DNA from: an uncultured Gammaproteobacteria bacterium
Lineage (GTDB): Bacteria; Pseudomonadota; Gammaproteobacteria; Arenicellales; JAANXG01
DNA: 64,000 nt
Reading direction: 5' to 3'
NCBI GenBank assembly: GCA_947258785.1
Contig: CAMYJT010000013.1
Coordinates: forward strand, 82,732-146,731
Shown: positions 44,415 to 53,675 of the stretch, one piece after another
How the letters are laid out: each line of letters begins with the position of its first letter
Position numbering within the stretch: position 1 is the first letter of the stretch
Translations under genes and position numbers: made by a program
The notes under the pieces: model-generated
What the model was told of the DNA's origin: nothing
The model's input: only the letters and a program-made list of their open reading frames with translations
Database searches by the model: none

Positions 44415-45854
44415 ATGAAGGTCACTATATTCGGAAGCGGTTACGTGGGCTTGGTTACCGGCGCCTGTCTGGCCGAGGTGGGAAACGAGGTGGTATGCAT
44501 GGACGTTGATGCGTCCAAGATCGAAAAACTCAACAACGGCCAGATTCCGATCTATGAGCCGGACCTCGATCAGCTGGTGAAGAAGAATATGGTTGCCAGC
44601 CGCCTGCGGTTTACCACGGACTCCAGGGAGGCGGTCGAGCACGGGTTGTTCCAGTTTATCGCCGTCGGTACCCCGCCAGATGAAGACGGCGCCGCCGATC
44701 TGCAGTACGTGCTCTCCGTGGCGGATACAATCGGCCAAGGTATGCCCGACTATCGCATTGTCATTGACAAATCGACGGTGCCGGTGGGCACCGCCGACAA
44801 GGTGCGTGCGAGGATCAACAACGTCTTGGAGCAGCGTGGAGCGAACCTGGAATTCGACGTGGTTTCCAATCCCGAGTTTCTCAAGGAAGGCGCCGCCATC
44901 GACGACTTTATGAAGCCGGATCGCATCGTCGTAGGTACCGACAATCCGCGGACTACGGAGCTGCTGCGGGTCCTCTACAGTCCCTTCAACCGGCACCGAG
45001 ACCGGTTCATGACCATGGATATCCGCTCCGCCGAGCTGACCAAGTACGCCGCCAACGCGATGCTGGCGACCAAGATCAGTTTTATGAATGAACTGGCGAA
45101 TTTGGCGGAACACCTCGGCGCGGACATTGAGCAAGTGCGTAACGGGATCGGCTCCGATGCCCGTATCGGCTATTCCTTTATTTATCCAGGCTGTGGCTAC
45201 GGCGGCTCTTGTTTCCCCAAAGATGTGTCTGCGCTCCAGCGCACCGCTCTGGAAGTGGACTACAACGCGAAGCTGCTGGATGCCGTAGAGGGGATTAATA
45301 TGCGGCAGAAGCGCCGATTGTTCGAGAAGATCCAGGCGCATTTTTCGGCAGGGCTGGAGGGACGCACTATCGCCGTCTGGGGTCTGGCCTTTAAGCCGAA
45401 CACCGATGACATGCGGGAGGCCCCAAGCCGGGTGCTGATGGAGGCGTTGTGGGATGCGGGGGCCAGGGTGCGGGCCTATGACCCGGGAGCCCTCGACGAA
45501 GCCCGGCGGATCTATGGGGATCGAGACGATCTACACCTGGCTGACGATCCGGAAGCCGCCCTGGATGGCGCCGACGCCCTGGCCGTGGTTACCGAGTGGC
45601 GGGTCTTTCAAAGCCCGGATTTTGAGCAGGTAAAGCGTCTACTGCGTACACCGGTTATTTTCGACGGCCGCAATATCTACGATCCGGAATTTCTTGCCAG
45701 CCGGGGCTTTCGGTACTACGGCATCGGGCGCAGTGTCTTACCCCGCAACGTGTCTGTAAAAGAAGTGTCCCGTACCTCCGGGCAGGATGACGTTGAGCCC
45801 GGTATGCACGAATCCTTCGCCGAGGATCAATCTTCGCGGAGGAGTGTGGCCTGA
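44415..45854 (+). CDS. ugd: UDP-glucose 6-dehydrogenase
   Basis: 479 residues. Oxidises UDP-glucose to UDP-glucuronate in the cytosol with NAD. Landmarks: N-terminal [91 protein letters not shown] and the catalytic [13 protein letters not shown] (Cys about 260). The [10 protein letters not shown] form is that of UDP-glucose dehydrogenases, whereas GDP-mannose dehydrogenase AlgD has FAFGGSCLPKD, so the product is predicted to be UDP-GlcA, not GDP-ManA. The last ~30 residues (after [10 protein letters not shown]) are extra and hydrophilic. Divergent from the Alg44-Alg8 unit, and probably the precursor supplier for it. Confidence 0.94.
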   Translation: MKVTIFGSGYVGLVTGACLAEVGNEVVCMDVDASKIEKLNNGQIPIYEPDLDQLVKKNMVASRLRFTTDSREAVEHGLFQFIAVGTPPDEDGAADLQYVLSVADTIGQGMPDYRIVIDKSTVPVGTADKVRARINNVLEQRGANLEFDVVSNPEFLKEGAAIDDFMKPDRIVVGTDNPRTTELLRVLYSPFNRHRDRFMTMDIRSAELTKYAANAMLATKISFMNELANLAEHLGADIEQVRNGIGSDARIGYSFIYPGCGYGGSCFPKDVSALQRTALEVDYNAKLLDAVEGINMRQKRRLFEKIQAHFSAGLEGRTIAVWGLAFKPNTDDMREAPSRVLMEALWDAGARVRAYDPGALDEARRIYGDRDDLHLADDPEAALDGADALAVVTEWRVFQSPDFEQVKRLLRTPVIFDGRNIYDPEFLASRGFRYYGIGRSVLPRNVSVKEVSRTSGQDDVEPGMHESFAEDQSSRRSVA

Positions 45855-46019
45855 TACCGCTGATCGGCGTTCGAGCCGTTTTCCACGCCGGGGACGGCCC
45901 CGTTGCCCCGCGCGGTGTCTATATTCTTCACGGTGGATTGCGCGACGTGGGTGCCAGGATTGTGAAGTTCGCAGACCAAGCGAGGTGACCGCAATATGGA
46001 TCCGCTTCCCACAGCCGTC

Positions 46020-46296
46020 TGACCCGCGTATTGCACCAAGGATCCCGGATGATGGCGAAGGGACTTGTCCTGCGCGTAGTCGCAGGGTCGGGCGGTGAGG
46101 CCGCCGCGCTGGAACGAAATACCTAGCCGTAGCAATGGATTGAGTGACGCGCAAGTCCAAGCGTTCGAGACCGAGCCAGTGCCGGGATAGGCGCATTCTC
46201 CGATGCAAAGTGTTGCCTTGGGCATGGATCGACTTCACTTAGTGCAAACAGTTTGTTAGCTCCTCTTTTCGCTGCCTTTGTGCACTATGCGGGCTA
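46020..46296 (-). repeat. Dispersed inverted-repeat element (MITE-like), copy 6, reversed
   Basis: 277 bp in the opposite orientation. The left end TGACCCGCGTATTGCACCAA and the right end TTTGTGCACTATGCGGGCTA are inverted repeats. The core on the minus strand matches copy 2, including GGACAAGTCCCTTCGCCATC and GGCTCGGTCTCGAACGCTTG. It lies between ugd and the efflux operon. Confidence 0.82.
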
Positions 46297-46472
46297 ACCG
46301 GGCACCGCCGATGCGGAGTTGTCGATGTTTGATCCATTGGGCGCAGCAGTGCTGGACAGTTTGTTCGCGCGTTTTCGTCACAGGCAGCCTGCAAGCCTGG
46401 TGTGCCGTCCTGACAATTAGCAAAAGCACTCCGTAATCAATCCGCCGCCCAGCTGTTACACTTGAAGACCTG

Positions 46473-47699
46473 ATGGCCTCGAAACGTAGAATCTTCCTGC
46501 CCATGGCCGTTCTCGCGGTCGGCGTGGGGACGTTTGCGTACCTCAAGTCCACTGCCCGCGAACAACCGGCGGCGGAAATCAAGGAACGCGTCTGGCGGGT
46601 GGAGGTGCAGGAGATCACGCTACGGACACTCATGCCCACGTTGACTTTGTATGGCCAGGTCGAAACACCGAGGCGATTGAAGGCCGCCGCGCCGGCGGAC
46701 GCCGTGGTCGAGGATGTGCTGGTCAGGGAGGGCGACCGCGTCACCAAGCACCAGTTGTTGGTCCGCCTCGACGAGCGCGATTTCCTGCCGCGCTTGCGCC
46801 AGGCGCGCGCCGAGGCTGAAGAACTACGCGCCCAGATTACCAGTGAGAATAACCGCTACCGGTCGGACCAGAACGCTTTGCGTCATGAGGAAAAGCTGCT
46901 GGCGCTGGCACGTGCCGAGGTGAAGCGCAACCAGGCGCTGCAGAAGCGCCAGCTTGGTGCCGAATCGGCCCTCGACCGAGCGCGTCAGGACGCCGCGCGG
47001 CAAGCACTCACCGTGACCGCCAGGCGCTACAGCATCGATGATCACCGCGCCCGGCTCGAGCAACTCAAGGCGCGGCGGGAGCGCGCCGAGGCCCGGCTGC
47101 AGGAAACCGCGTTGGAGCACGAGCGCAGCAGTGTGCGGGCCCCTTATGACGGGATTGTCGCGGCGGTGGCGGTCGCCGCCGGCGACCGCGTCAAGCGCGC
47201 CGACATCCTGCTCGAGATGTACTCGGTGGAAGATCTGGAAGTCCGTGCCCGTATTCCGGCCCCGTATCAGCAAGAGCTGTTGCGCGCGCAGAACGACGGC
47301 AAGCGGCTGCCCGGTAGTGCCGAGCGAGGCGGCAGTCTGGTCACGCTGCATCTGGACCGCATCAGTGGTCAGGCGAGTTCCAGTGGTGTCGACGGCCTGT
47401 TCCGCATCGACCAGGGGGCGGAGTTGCTGCGCACCGGTCAGGTGCTGCGTTTTCAGCTGCAGCGCCCGGCCCAGGACAACGCCGTCGCCGTTCCCTACCA
47501 GGCGGTCTACGGTGGCGACCGGATCTACAAGCTGGTCGAAGGCCGGATGGAAGGGGTCAAGGTCGAGCCCCTCGGCGGCTATTTCGATGGCGAGGAGAAA
47601 CTGCTGGTTCGCAGTGAAGCCTTGAGTACCGGCGACCAGATCGTGATCACCCACCTGCCCAACGCCATCGGCGGTCTGCGCGCAGAGGCCGCGCCGTGA
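46473..47699 (+). CDS. RND efflux periplasmic adaptor (membrane fusion protein)
   Basis: 408 residues. A short cytoplasmic start and an uncleaved membrane helix or signal anchor (about 5-22, RRIFLPMAVLAVGVGTFAY) precede a HlyD-type lipoyl/barrel-sandwich domain (VVEDVLVREGDRVTKHQLLV), a long alpha-hairpin (about 110-215) and RSSVRAPYDGIVAAVAVAAGD, then beta-barrel and membrane-proximal domains (YKLVEGRMEGVKVEPLGGYF, TGDQIVITHLPNA). It links the inner-membrane pump to an outer-membrane channel. Its stop overlaps the start of the permease gene (GTGA), so the two are translationally coupled. Substrate unknown. Confidence 0.93.
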   Translation: MASKRRIFLPMAVLAVGVGTFAYLKSTAREQPAAEIKERVWRVEVQEITLRTLMPTLTLYGQVETPRRLKAAAPADAVVEDVLVREGDRVTKHQLLVRLDERDFLPRLRQARAEAEELRAQITSENNRYRSDQNALRHEEKLLALARAEVKRNQALQKRQLGAESALDRARQDAARQALTVTARRYSIDDHRARLEQLKARRERAEARLQETALEHERSSVRAPYDGIVAAVAVAAGDRVKRADILLEMYSVEDLEVRARIPAPYQQELLRAQNDGKRLPGSAERGGSLVTLHLDRISGQASSSGVDGLFRIDQGAELLRTGQVLRFQLQRPAQDNAVAVPYQAVYGGDRIYKLVEGRMEGVKVEPLGGYFDGEEKLLVRSEALSTGDQIVITHLPNAIGGLRAEAAP

Positions 47700-50600
47700 A
47701 GGGACACAAGACCGACCTGCTCGGGATTTTTGCCCACCATAAGGTCGCCGCGAACCTGTTGATGCTCATGATGCTCCTGTCCGGCGCATTCGCTCTCGAT
47801 CGCCTCAACGTGCAATTCTTTCCGAACTTCGCTCTGGACTTCGTCACCGTGCGTGTGGTGTGGACCGGCGCCAGCGCCGAGGACATCGAAGACGGCATCA
47901 CCAACCCGCTGGAGCAGCGACTCAAGAATATCGACAACCTGAACAAGATCACTTCGACTTCCTCGCAGGGCATTTCGTCCATCACTCTGGAGTTCGTGGA
48001 GGGTACCGATCCGCTGATCGCCCTCGAGGATACGCGGAGATTGGTGGACGAGTTCCGCAATCTACCCCAGGACGCGGAGAAACCGGAGATTGCCAATGTG
48101 ACGCGCTACGAACCGGTAGCGCGCCTGTTGATCACGGGCACGGACAATGCGGCGGAGTTGCGTCAATTGGCCCGCCGGTTCGAGTCCGAACTGCTGGCGC
48201 GGGGCATCGACAAGGTCAACGTCAACGGTTTGCCGGAGCAGGAAATCGCCATTGAGATCGACAGCGCACGGCTGCAGGAGCTGCAGCGTTCGCTCGATCA
48301 GATTGCCGACCGCGTCGGCGACCTCAGCCGCGATCAGCCTGCTGGGGTTCTGGGCAAAGGCCAGGCGGCACGCGAGCTGCGCAGCCTGGATCAACGCCGC
48401 GACGAATGGGGGTTCTCACGCCTGCCCGCGGTGACCGAAGGCACCCAGCGCATCGACCTCGGCGCCATCGCCGACATCCGCCGCCAGGCCCGCGAGGGTC
48501 AGCCCACCCTGACGATCAACGGTGAGCCCACGCTGGAAGTCGTCCTGCGCCGGGCGGAGAGCGGCGATTCCCTGGAGGCCGCCAACGTCCTGGAGCAGTG
48601 GCTGGAGGAGACCCTGCCACGGCTGCCCCCCGGCATCGAGGTGACGGTGTACGACGAGTCGTGGCAGCTGATCAAGGAACGCATCATGTTGCTGCTGAAA
48701 AACGGCGGCGGCGGCTTGGTATTGGTGGTCGCAATCCTGTACGTATTTCTGACCGGCCGGGCGGCGTTCTGGGTGGCGGTGGGCATTCCGGTGTCGTTCG
48801 CCGCCACGTTATTCATTCTGTATCTGGCCGGTGGCAGCATCAACATGATCAGCCTGTTTGCATTGATCATGGCACTCGGCATCATTGTGGACGACGCGAT
48901 CGTGGTCGGTGAAGATGCGCTGACGCATTATCAGATGGGGGAGGATCCGCTGCTCGCGGCCGAAGGCGGCGCCCGGCGGATGCTGGCGCCGGTAACGGCC
49001 TCGTCGCTGACGACCATTGCCGCGTTCATCCCGCTCACGCTGGTGGGCGGCATTATCGGCAACATCCTGTTCGCGATTCCGCTGGTCATCATCAGCGTCA
49101 TTCTCGCGTCGTTGCTCGAGAGCTTCCTGGTGTTGCCGGGGCACCTGCGCCATTCGTTCATGCATTTGACGCACGGCGAGCCGAAGGGCCTGAGGCGGCG
49201 GCTCGATCATGGCTTCCAGCGTTTCCGGGACAGCGTGTTTCGGCCGCTGGCGGTGGTGGCCCTGCGCAATCGCGGCACCACCATCAGTGTGGCGGTCGCC
49301 ATACTGCTCATCTCCTTCGGGCTCGTCGCCGGAGGACGCCTCAACTTTGTGTTCTTTCCAACTCCGGAACCGCAGGTCATTTTCGCCAACGCGACCTTTG
49401 TGGCGGGAACGCCCAGGGACCGGGTCGATGAGTTTTTGCGGCATTTGTACGAAACCCTGTACCAAACCGAACAGGAGCTGGACCAAGGTCAGCTGATCAA
49501 TCTCGCGGTTACCCGGCACGGCGCCTTGAGCGGCGACGATCCGCGTAGTCTTGCTTCCGGCGATCAGCTCGGCTCCATCCAGATTGAGCTCGCCGAACCC
49601 GACGCGCGTGAGGTGCGCAACGAACAGTTCATCCGCGCCTGGCGGCGGAATATCCGCATGCCCGCCGGGATGGAGAACTTCATCATCACTTCGCGGCGGG
49701 CCGGTCCACCCGGGCGCGATCTCACCATCCGCCTGACCGGGACGGATGCGGACTCAGTCAAGGCCGCGGCCCTGGAACTCCTCGAGACCTTGAAGGGCAT
49801 CGCCGGGGTCAGTGAAGTGCAGGACGACATGCCATACGGACGCGAACAGCTGATCTATCGGCTCACGCCCGAGGCCGAGGTGTCCGGGCTCACCGTGGCC
49901 GATCTGGGCAGGCAGCTGCGCACCGCCTTCGACGGTCGCCTGGTGCAGATCTTTCAAGACGGGCCCGACGAAGTGGAGGTCCGGGTCAAGCTGCCGCGGG
50001 AAGAACGGGACCGCTTGGGCAGTCTGGAGCGCGTCAACATCCGCCTGCCTTCGGGTGAGTTCGTGCCCCTGTCGACCGCGGTCCAGTGGACCACCAAGCG
50101 CGGATTTGAGGCGCTGCGCCACGCCGAGGGACGGCTGGCGGCCGAGATCACCGGCGATGTCGAAACCAGTGTGACCAACGTCGACGGGATTCTGGAGGCG
50201 CTGGAGGGGTCGACGCTCCGTGAATTAGCCGGCAAGTACGGCATTGATTACTCGTTCGAAGGGCGCTCCGCCGACCAGCGCGAGACCTTGGCCGACATGC
50301 GCGTCGGGGTGGCCATCGGATTGACCCTCATCTACCTGGTGTTGGCCTGGGTGTTTGCCTCCTACGGTTGGCCGCTGGTGGTGATTGCCGCGATTCCCTT
50401 CGGGTTCATCGGCGCGTTGCTGGGCCACTGGCTCATGGGCCTGGATCTGACCATCCTGTCGATGTTCGGCCTGTTCGGACTGTCGGGGATTCTGGTCAAC
50501 GACTCGATCATCCTAGTGACCTTCTACAAACGCCTGCGCGATCAGGGCATGACGATCGACGAGGCACTGATCGAGGCGTCCTGCCAGCGCCTGCGCGCGG

Positions 50601-50827
50601 TGCTGTTGACGTCGCTGACGACCATCGGTGGCCTGTTGCCGCTGCTGTTCGAGACCTCGTTTCAAGCCCAGTTCCTGATCCCCATGGCGACATCCATCGC
50701 CTTCGGCCTGGGCTTTGCCACTGTGTTGATTCTTTTCGTGATCCCCTCCTTGTTGTCGGTGCACGAAAGCATCCACGTCCGTCTGCGCCGCTGGTGGCGC
50801 AGGGCCGAGCCGCTGCCAACAACCTGA
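47696..50827 (+). CDS. RND-family efflux permease
   Basis: 1043 residues, start GTG in the GTGA overlap. Typical AcrB-like order: first helix near residues 13-30, a periplasmic porter domain, helices 2-6 (LVLVVAILYVFLTGRAAFWV, VSFAATLFILYLAGGSINMI), then the proton-relay GIIVDDAIVVGEDAL in helix 4 with the Asp-Asp pair, a second porter half, and the C-terminal set with LLGHWLMGLDLTILSMFGLF, GLSGILVNDSIILVTF and LTTIGGLLPLLFET. Full length and intact. It pumps hydrophobic or toxic compounds, or metabolites, by proton antiport; the substrate is not evident. The outer-membrane component is not in the operon. Confidence 0.95.
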   Translation: MKGHKTDLLGIFAHHKVAANLLMLMMLLSGAFALDRLNVQFFPNFALDFVTVRVVWTGASAEDIEDGITNPLEQRLKNIDNLNKITSTSSQGISSITLEFVEGTDPLIALEDTRRLVDEFRNLPQDAEKPEIANVTRYEPVARLLITGTDNAAELRQLARRFESELLARGIDKVNVNGLPEQEIAIEIDSARLQELQRSLDQIADRVGDLSRDQPAGVLGKGQAARELRSLDQRRDEWGFSRLPAVTEGTQRIDLGAIADIRRQAREGQPTLTINGEPTLEVVLRRAESGDSLEAANVLEQWLEETLPRLPPGIEVTVYDESWQLIKERIMLLLKNGGGGLVLVVAILYVFLTGRAAFWVAVGIPVSFAATLFILYLAGGSINMISLFALIMALGIIVDDAIVVGEDALTHYQMGEDPLLAAEGGARRMLAPVTASSLTTIAAFIPLTLVGGIIGNILFAIPLVIISVILASLLESFLVLPGHLRHSFMHLTHGEPKGLRRRLDHGFQRFRDSVFRPLAVVALRNRGTTISVAVAILLISFGLVAGGRLNFVFFPTPEPQVIFANATFVAGTPRDRVDEFLRHLYETLYQTEQELDQGQLINLAVTRHGALSGDDPRSLASGDQLGSIQIELAEPDAREVRNEQFIRAWRRNIRMPAGMENFIITSRRAGPPGRDLTIRLTGTDADSVKAAALELLETLKGIAGVSEVQDDMPYGREQLIYRLTPEAEVSGLTVADLGRQLRTAFDGRLVQIFQDGPDEVEVRVKLPREERDRLGSLERVNIRLPSGEFVPLSTAVQWTTKRGFEALRHAEGRLAAEITGDVETSVTNVDGILEALEGSTLRELAGKYGIDYSFEGRSADQRETLADMRVGVAIGLTLIYLVLAWVFASYGWPLVVIAAIPFGFIGALLGHWLMGLDLTILSMFGLFGLSGILVNDSIILVTFYKRLRDQGMTIDEALIEASCQRLRAVLLTSLTTIGGLLPLLFETSFQAQFLIPMATSIAFGLGFATVLILFVIPSLLSVHESIHVRLRRWWRRAEPLPTT

Positions 50828-50857
50828 TCCGTCTTTTCTCCGCGTCGTCTAGGTATG

Positions 50858-51556
50858 CTACGAAGCGCGCGAATCGCTGATCAGTGTGGACAGCCGGTTT
50901 ACGTCATTGATGACGAGTGAGCGTCCTTGTTTTTCAATAAAGCCTTTTTTCTCCAGGGCGCTGAGTTCGCGCGACACCGCCTCACGATGCGTAGCCAGTC
51001 GATTGGCGAGCTCCTGATGAGTCGGCATCTTTGGGATCATTGCGCGCTCGGGATTGTCCACGTCCCCCGCCGCTAAGCGTATCAATTCCGCGCGAATCCG
51101 GTCACTGACATCGAGTGCCCCGAACTCGTAGACGCGGTCGCACAAAAATCGGACGATTCTGGCCACCTTGTGCAGCGTTGCCTGGGCGACTTCGGGATAT
51201 TGCATGACGAGTTCGGCAAATCGCGCACTCGGCATCGACAGCAGGACGGATTCCTGCAAGGCCACGACGTGAGTCGAGCGGGGCATTTTATCGATGGCGG
51301 ACAATTCCCCGAACATGTCCCCCGCGTACAGATCCTGATACGAGACCTCCCGGCCGCGCTTGGTAAATATTGTCGCCCGCACAGATCCCGAAACGATAAA
51401 AAATACGTCGGCAGAATTATCCTGGTGGGCAATGACGACATGTGATTTGGGATAGGTTTTCGCAACGCAAAGCCTGGTGATCTTCTCGCGACCGGGGCGA
51501 TCGAGCGCTGCAAAGGCGTCGATTACGGAAAGCGTGTCGGCAGTGACACTGATCAT
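50858..51556 (-). CDS. CRP-like (cAMP-type) transcription regulator
   Basis: 232 residues. The cNMP-binding domain keeps the key cassette: YAGDMFGELSAIDKMPRSTH has the G-E-L glutamate and the R-S-T cyclic-phosphate pair. The dimerisation helix is ATLHKVARIVRFLCDRVYE. The C-terminal helix-turn-helix MPTHQELANRLATHREAVSREL has R-E-x-x-x-R at the recognition-helix positions that read TGTGA in E. coli CRP. So it should bind cAMP and TGTGA-N6-TCACA sites. A perfect site of that kind lies 1.9 kb away at 53501-53516. Convergent with the RND operon. It is distinct from the two HTH-less cNMP proteins at 4.7-5.7 kb. Confidence 0.9.
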   Translation of the reverse strand: MISVTADTLSVIDAFAALDRPGREKITRLCVAKTYPKSHVVIAHQDNSADVFFIVSGSVRATIFTKRGREVSYQDLYAGDMFGELSAIDKMPRSTHVVALQESVLLSMPSARFAELVMQYPEVAQATLHKVARIVRFLCDRVYEFGALDVSDRIRAELIRLAAGDVDNPERAMIPKMPTHQELANRLATHREAVSRELSALEKKGFIEKQGRSLVINDVNRLSTLISDSRAS

Positions 51557-51991
51557 CTTCTTTTAACCGTGCTGTTCCACGTGGCATTGCATTGTACCCC
51601 AAGGGCCAGAATTCCTTGCTTCCTGACATCAAGGGGTGTCGCATAGACCGGGCAAACTTCACGTTTACCGGTGGATCGCACCAGGATCTTTCACGTTTTC
51701 GCTGATGGCTCGCCCGCACCCCTTTGCACCGGTCTCGAACCCATCCAGCATAGGCTACTGAACGGCCATCTACCGGGGTATCGATAGAGGTAACGTCGGA
51801 TCATCATCTGCCCTGGCGAGCTACACAGGAACACGGATCCGATACCGGACCGTGGGGCGTAGAGCCTGCCGGAGGGGAGAACCAAAATGCAGGCGAGCGG
51901 ACGGCAGCGCGGGGTTCGGCAGCGTGTGAAGCGGCCGGTCTCGGCACGCCGCCGCCGGGTTGGCGAGGGCAACACTACGTCAACGACGGCC
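51557..51991. other. Intergenic, nothing recognised
   Basis: 435 bp without a recognisable gene or strong hairpin; it contains the upstream region of the CRP-like gene. Confidence 0.4.
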
Positions 51992-53443
51992 TTAACAGCC
52001 CAGTTTTTGCCGCGTGAATTCATTCTGGAAGACGCCTTTGGGGTCGACGGCTAGACACTGCTCGCGGAATTCGGCGAGCCGTGGATAGAGCTCCTCGAGT
52101 TGGCCCGCGCCGAGCGGACAGATCTTACCCCAGTGCGGCCGGGCGTCGAACAGCTTGGCCATGGCGACGGCCAGGAAGCGGCACACCGCAAGGAACGGGT
52201 AGTGGTCGCTGTCGTAGGTGATCAGGCTGATCGCGTAACGCGCCTTTTTTTCGTCGCCCTTATCACCGCCGGACATCGAGATCAGCGTCTCATCGGGCAG
52301 CACGTGGCGGAAGGTGATCAGATAGTCGTGGACGTATGAGTTCCGCAACCTCTCGAGTTCTGGCCGGCCTCCTGTTTGCTCGAGTTTCTCTCGCAATGAG
52401 CTCGGCACTTTTGGAAGTTTACTGCCGCAGTAACGCAAGACTTCTTTTACGAACTCGGCCGCGTCCCCCACGTGCTCGGCCGGCACAAACAGTTCCATCT
52501 CGAGATGCTGGAACAGATCGTGACTCAAGGTCAGCAGCCGCTCGGCGCGGTCGGTGACCTTCAGTCCTTTCTTCAGGAACGAAAGCGTTAACACCGGGAA
52601 CACCCAGCGATAGAGGGCATACATGGCGGCGCGTTTCTTGAACGGCAGCTTAGTCAGCCAGGTCAGGATTTTGTGGAAGACGACCTCCACGACAATGTAG
52701 CGGTACCACCGATACACTCCGGCGTACCAGCTGGCATTGCGGCCCTCTTCGGCGCGCCGTCTGCACTGCGCCAACCACCGCCATGACCACGGCACGAGGT
52801 AGAACTGCTGGAGCGGGTACTCATCCTGTTTTTTCAGCGCCTCTGAAATACTCTCACATTTCTGCAACTGTTCTTCGAGCAGAAAACGCGGCTCCAAGTC
52901 GAAACGCAGCGACAACAGAAGTCCCATACAGCCGAGCGCGCATCGCGCCGCCTGCAGCTCGATCCCGTCGTTCCATTCGTAGATTCTGGCTTCGTTGCGC
53001 GCGGCGTCATAGGCGGCGGCGCGGACACCGGTGACGTAGTGCGCCAGGCTCGCGCGTCCCGAGCCATGGGTTGCGGTGGCGACCGACCCGGCGATCGACA
53101 GTGCGTCGAGGATGCCATAGGCCGGGAGTGTGTAGCCGCCCTGCCGGTCGAGTTCACTGAGGACTTGTTTGACTCGGCCGTTGGCGCCAATCTCGGCCCA
53201 GGCCTTGCCACCGGCCTCATGGTGAACATGCACACCTGTGTCCAAACCCCCCAGATCGATAAGCACGTCGTTGCAGGCCACCACCTCACTCCACGAGTAC
53301 TTTGCGCCCAGCGCACGCACCGACCGGTCTGGATTGTTGTGCTTATTGAGAAACGCGAGCAATTCCGCTTCGGTGGGGGGCTTGAACACCTCTTCCGGCG
53401 TAAAGCGGACATTCCGGCCCCAATTCTCTATCGTCTCCGGCAT
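51992..53443 (-). CDS. FAD-linked sugar-1,4-lactone-oxidase-like protein
   Basis: 483 residues. VAO-type FAD domain: DRSVRALGAKYSWSEVVACND, VLIDLGGLDTGVHVHHEAGG, AEIGANGRVKQVLSELDRQG and the flavin-contact AGSVATATHGSG with His. The C-terminal ALO-type domain ends in FDARPHWGKICPLGAGQLEEL, FREQCLAVDPKGVFQNEF. In D-arabinono/L-gulono-lactone oxidases, a His-tethered flavin and a C-terminal HWGK motif are characteristic; both are visible here. The substrate may be an aldonolactone or another polyol. A loop of about 100 residues (240-320) with aromatic/basic residues (WYRYIVVEVVFHKILTWLTK) may contact membrane. It is divergent from the PhoD-GMC-hydrolase operon, with a CRP-type site between them. 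Confidence 0.82.
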   Translation of the reverse strand: MPETIENWGRNVRFTPEEVFKPPTEAELLAFLNKHNNPDRSVRALGAKYSWSEVVACNDVLIDLGGLDTGVHVHHEAGGKAWAEIGANGRVKQVLSELDRQGGYTLPAYGILDALSIAGSVATATHGSGRASLAHYVTGVRAAAYDAARNEARIYEWNDGIELQAARCALGCMGLLLSLRFDLEPRFLLEEQLQKCESISEALKKQDEYPLQQFYLVPWSWRWLAQCRRRAEEGRNASWYAGVYRWYRYIVVEVVFHKILTWLTKLPFKKRAAMYALYRWVFPVLTLSFLKKGLKVTDRAERLLTLSHDLFQHLEMELFVPAEHVGDAAEFVKEVLRYCGSKLPKVPSSLREKLEQTGGRPELERLRNSYVHDYLITFRHVLPDETLISMSGGDKGDEKKARYAISLITYDSDHYPFLAVCRFLAVAMAKLFDARPHWGKICPLGAGQLEELYPRLAEFREQCLAVDPKGVFQNEFTRQKLGC

Positions 53444-53500
53444 TTGGCACCTCCCGGTGACTGGTCGCCGCTTATCGTGACAGCTCGGCAGTCCGGATTC

Positions 53501-53516
53501 TGTGAATTATGTCACA
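53501..53516. promoter_or_regulatory. Perfect CRP-type site TGTGAATTATGTCACA
   Basis: TGTGA-N6-TCACA with perfect half-sites, embedded in a longer perfect inverted repeat GGATTCTGTGA ... TCACAGAATCC (53495-53522). It lies 57-73 bp upstream of the flavoprotein ATG (53443, minus) and 160 bp upstream of the PhoD-like ATG (53676, plus). Position suits activation of the minus-strand gene and possibly control of both. The CRP-like regulator next door has the matching R-E-x-x-x-R recognition helix. Confidence 0.82.
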
Positions 53517-53675
53517 GAATCCCGGGAAGAGCCGGTGTACGCTGACTGCGTTCGGCACAATCGGGACGCCGAACCTTGTCAGGTCCCGGATCAGCACGTG
53601 CCGTTGAGCGGGGCGGTTGGGTTGCGCCCTTATTCGGTGTAGCATTTCACCAAGGCTATCGTTTGCGCCACGAAC

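Noticed and set aside
44397..45341. 314-codon minus-strand frame opposite ugd
   Set aside because: Shadow of ugd, which has complete dehydrogenase motifs on the plus strand.
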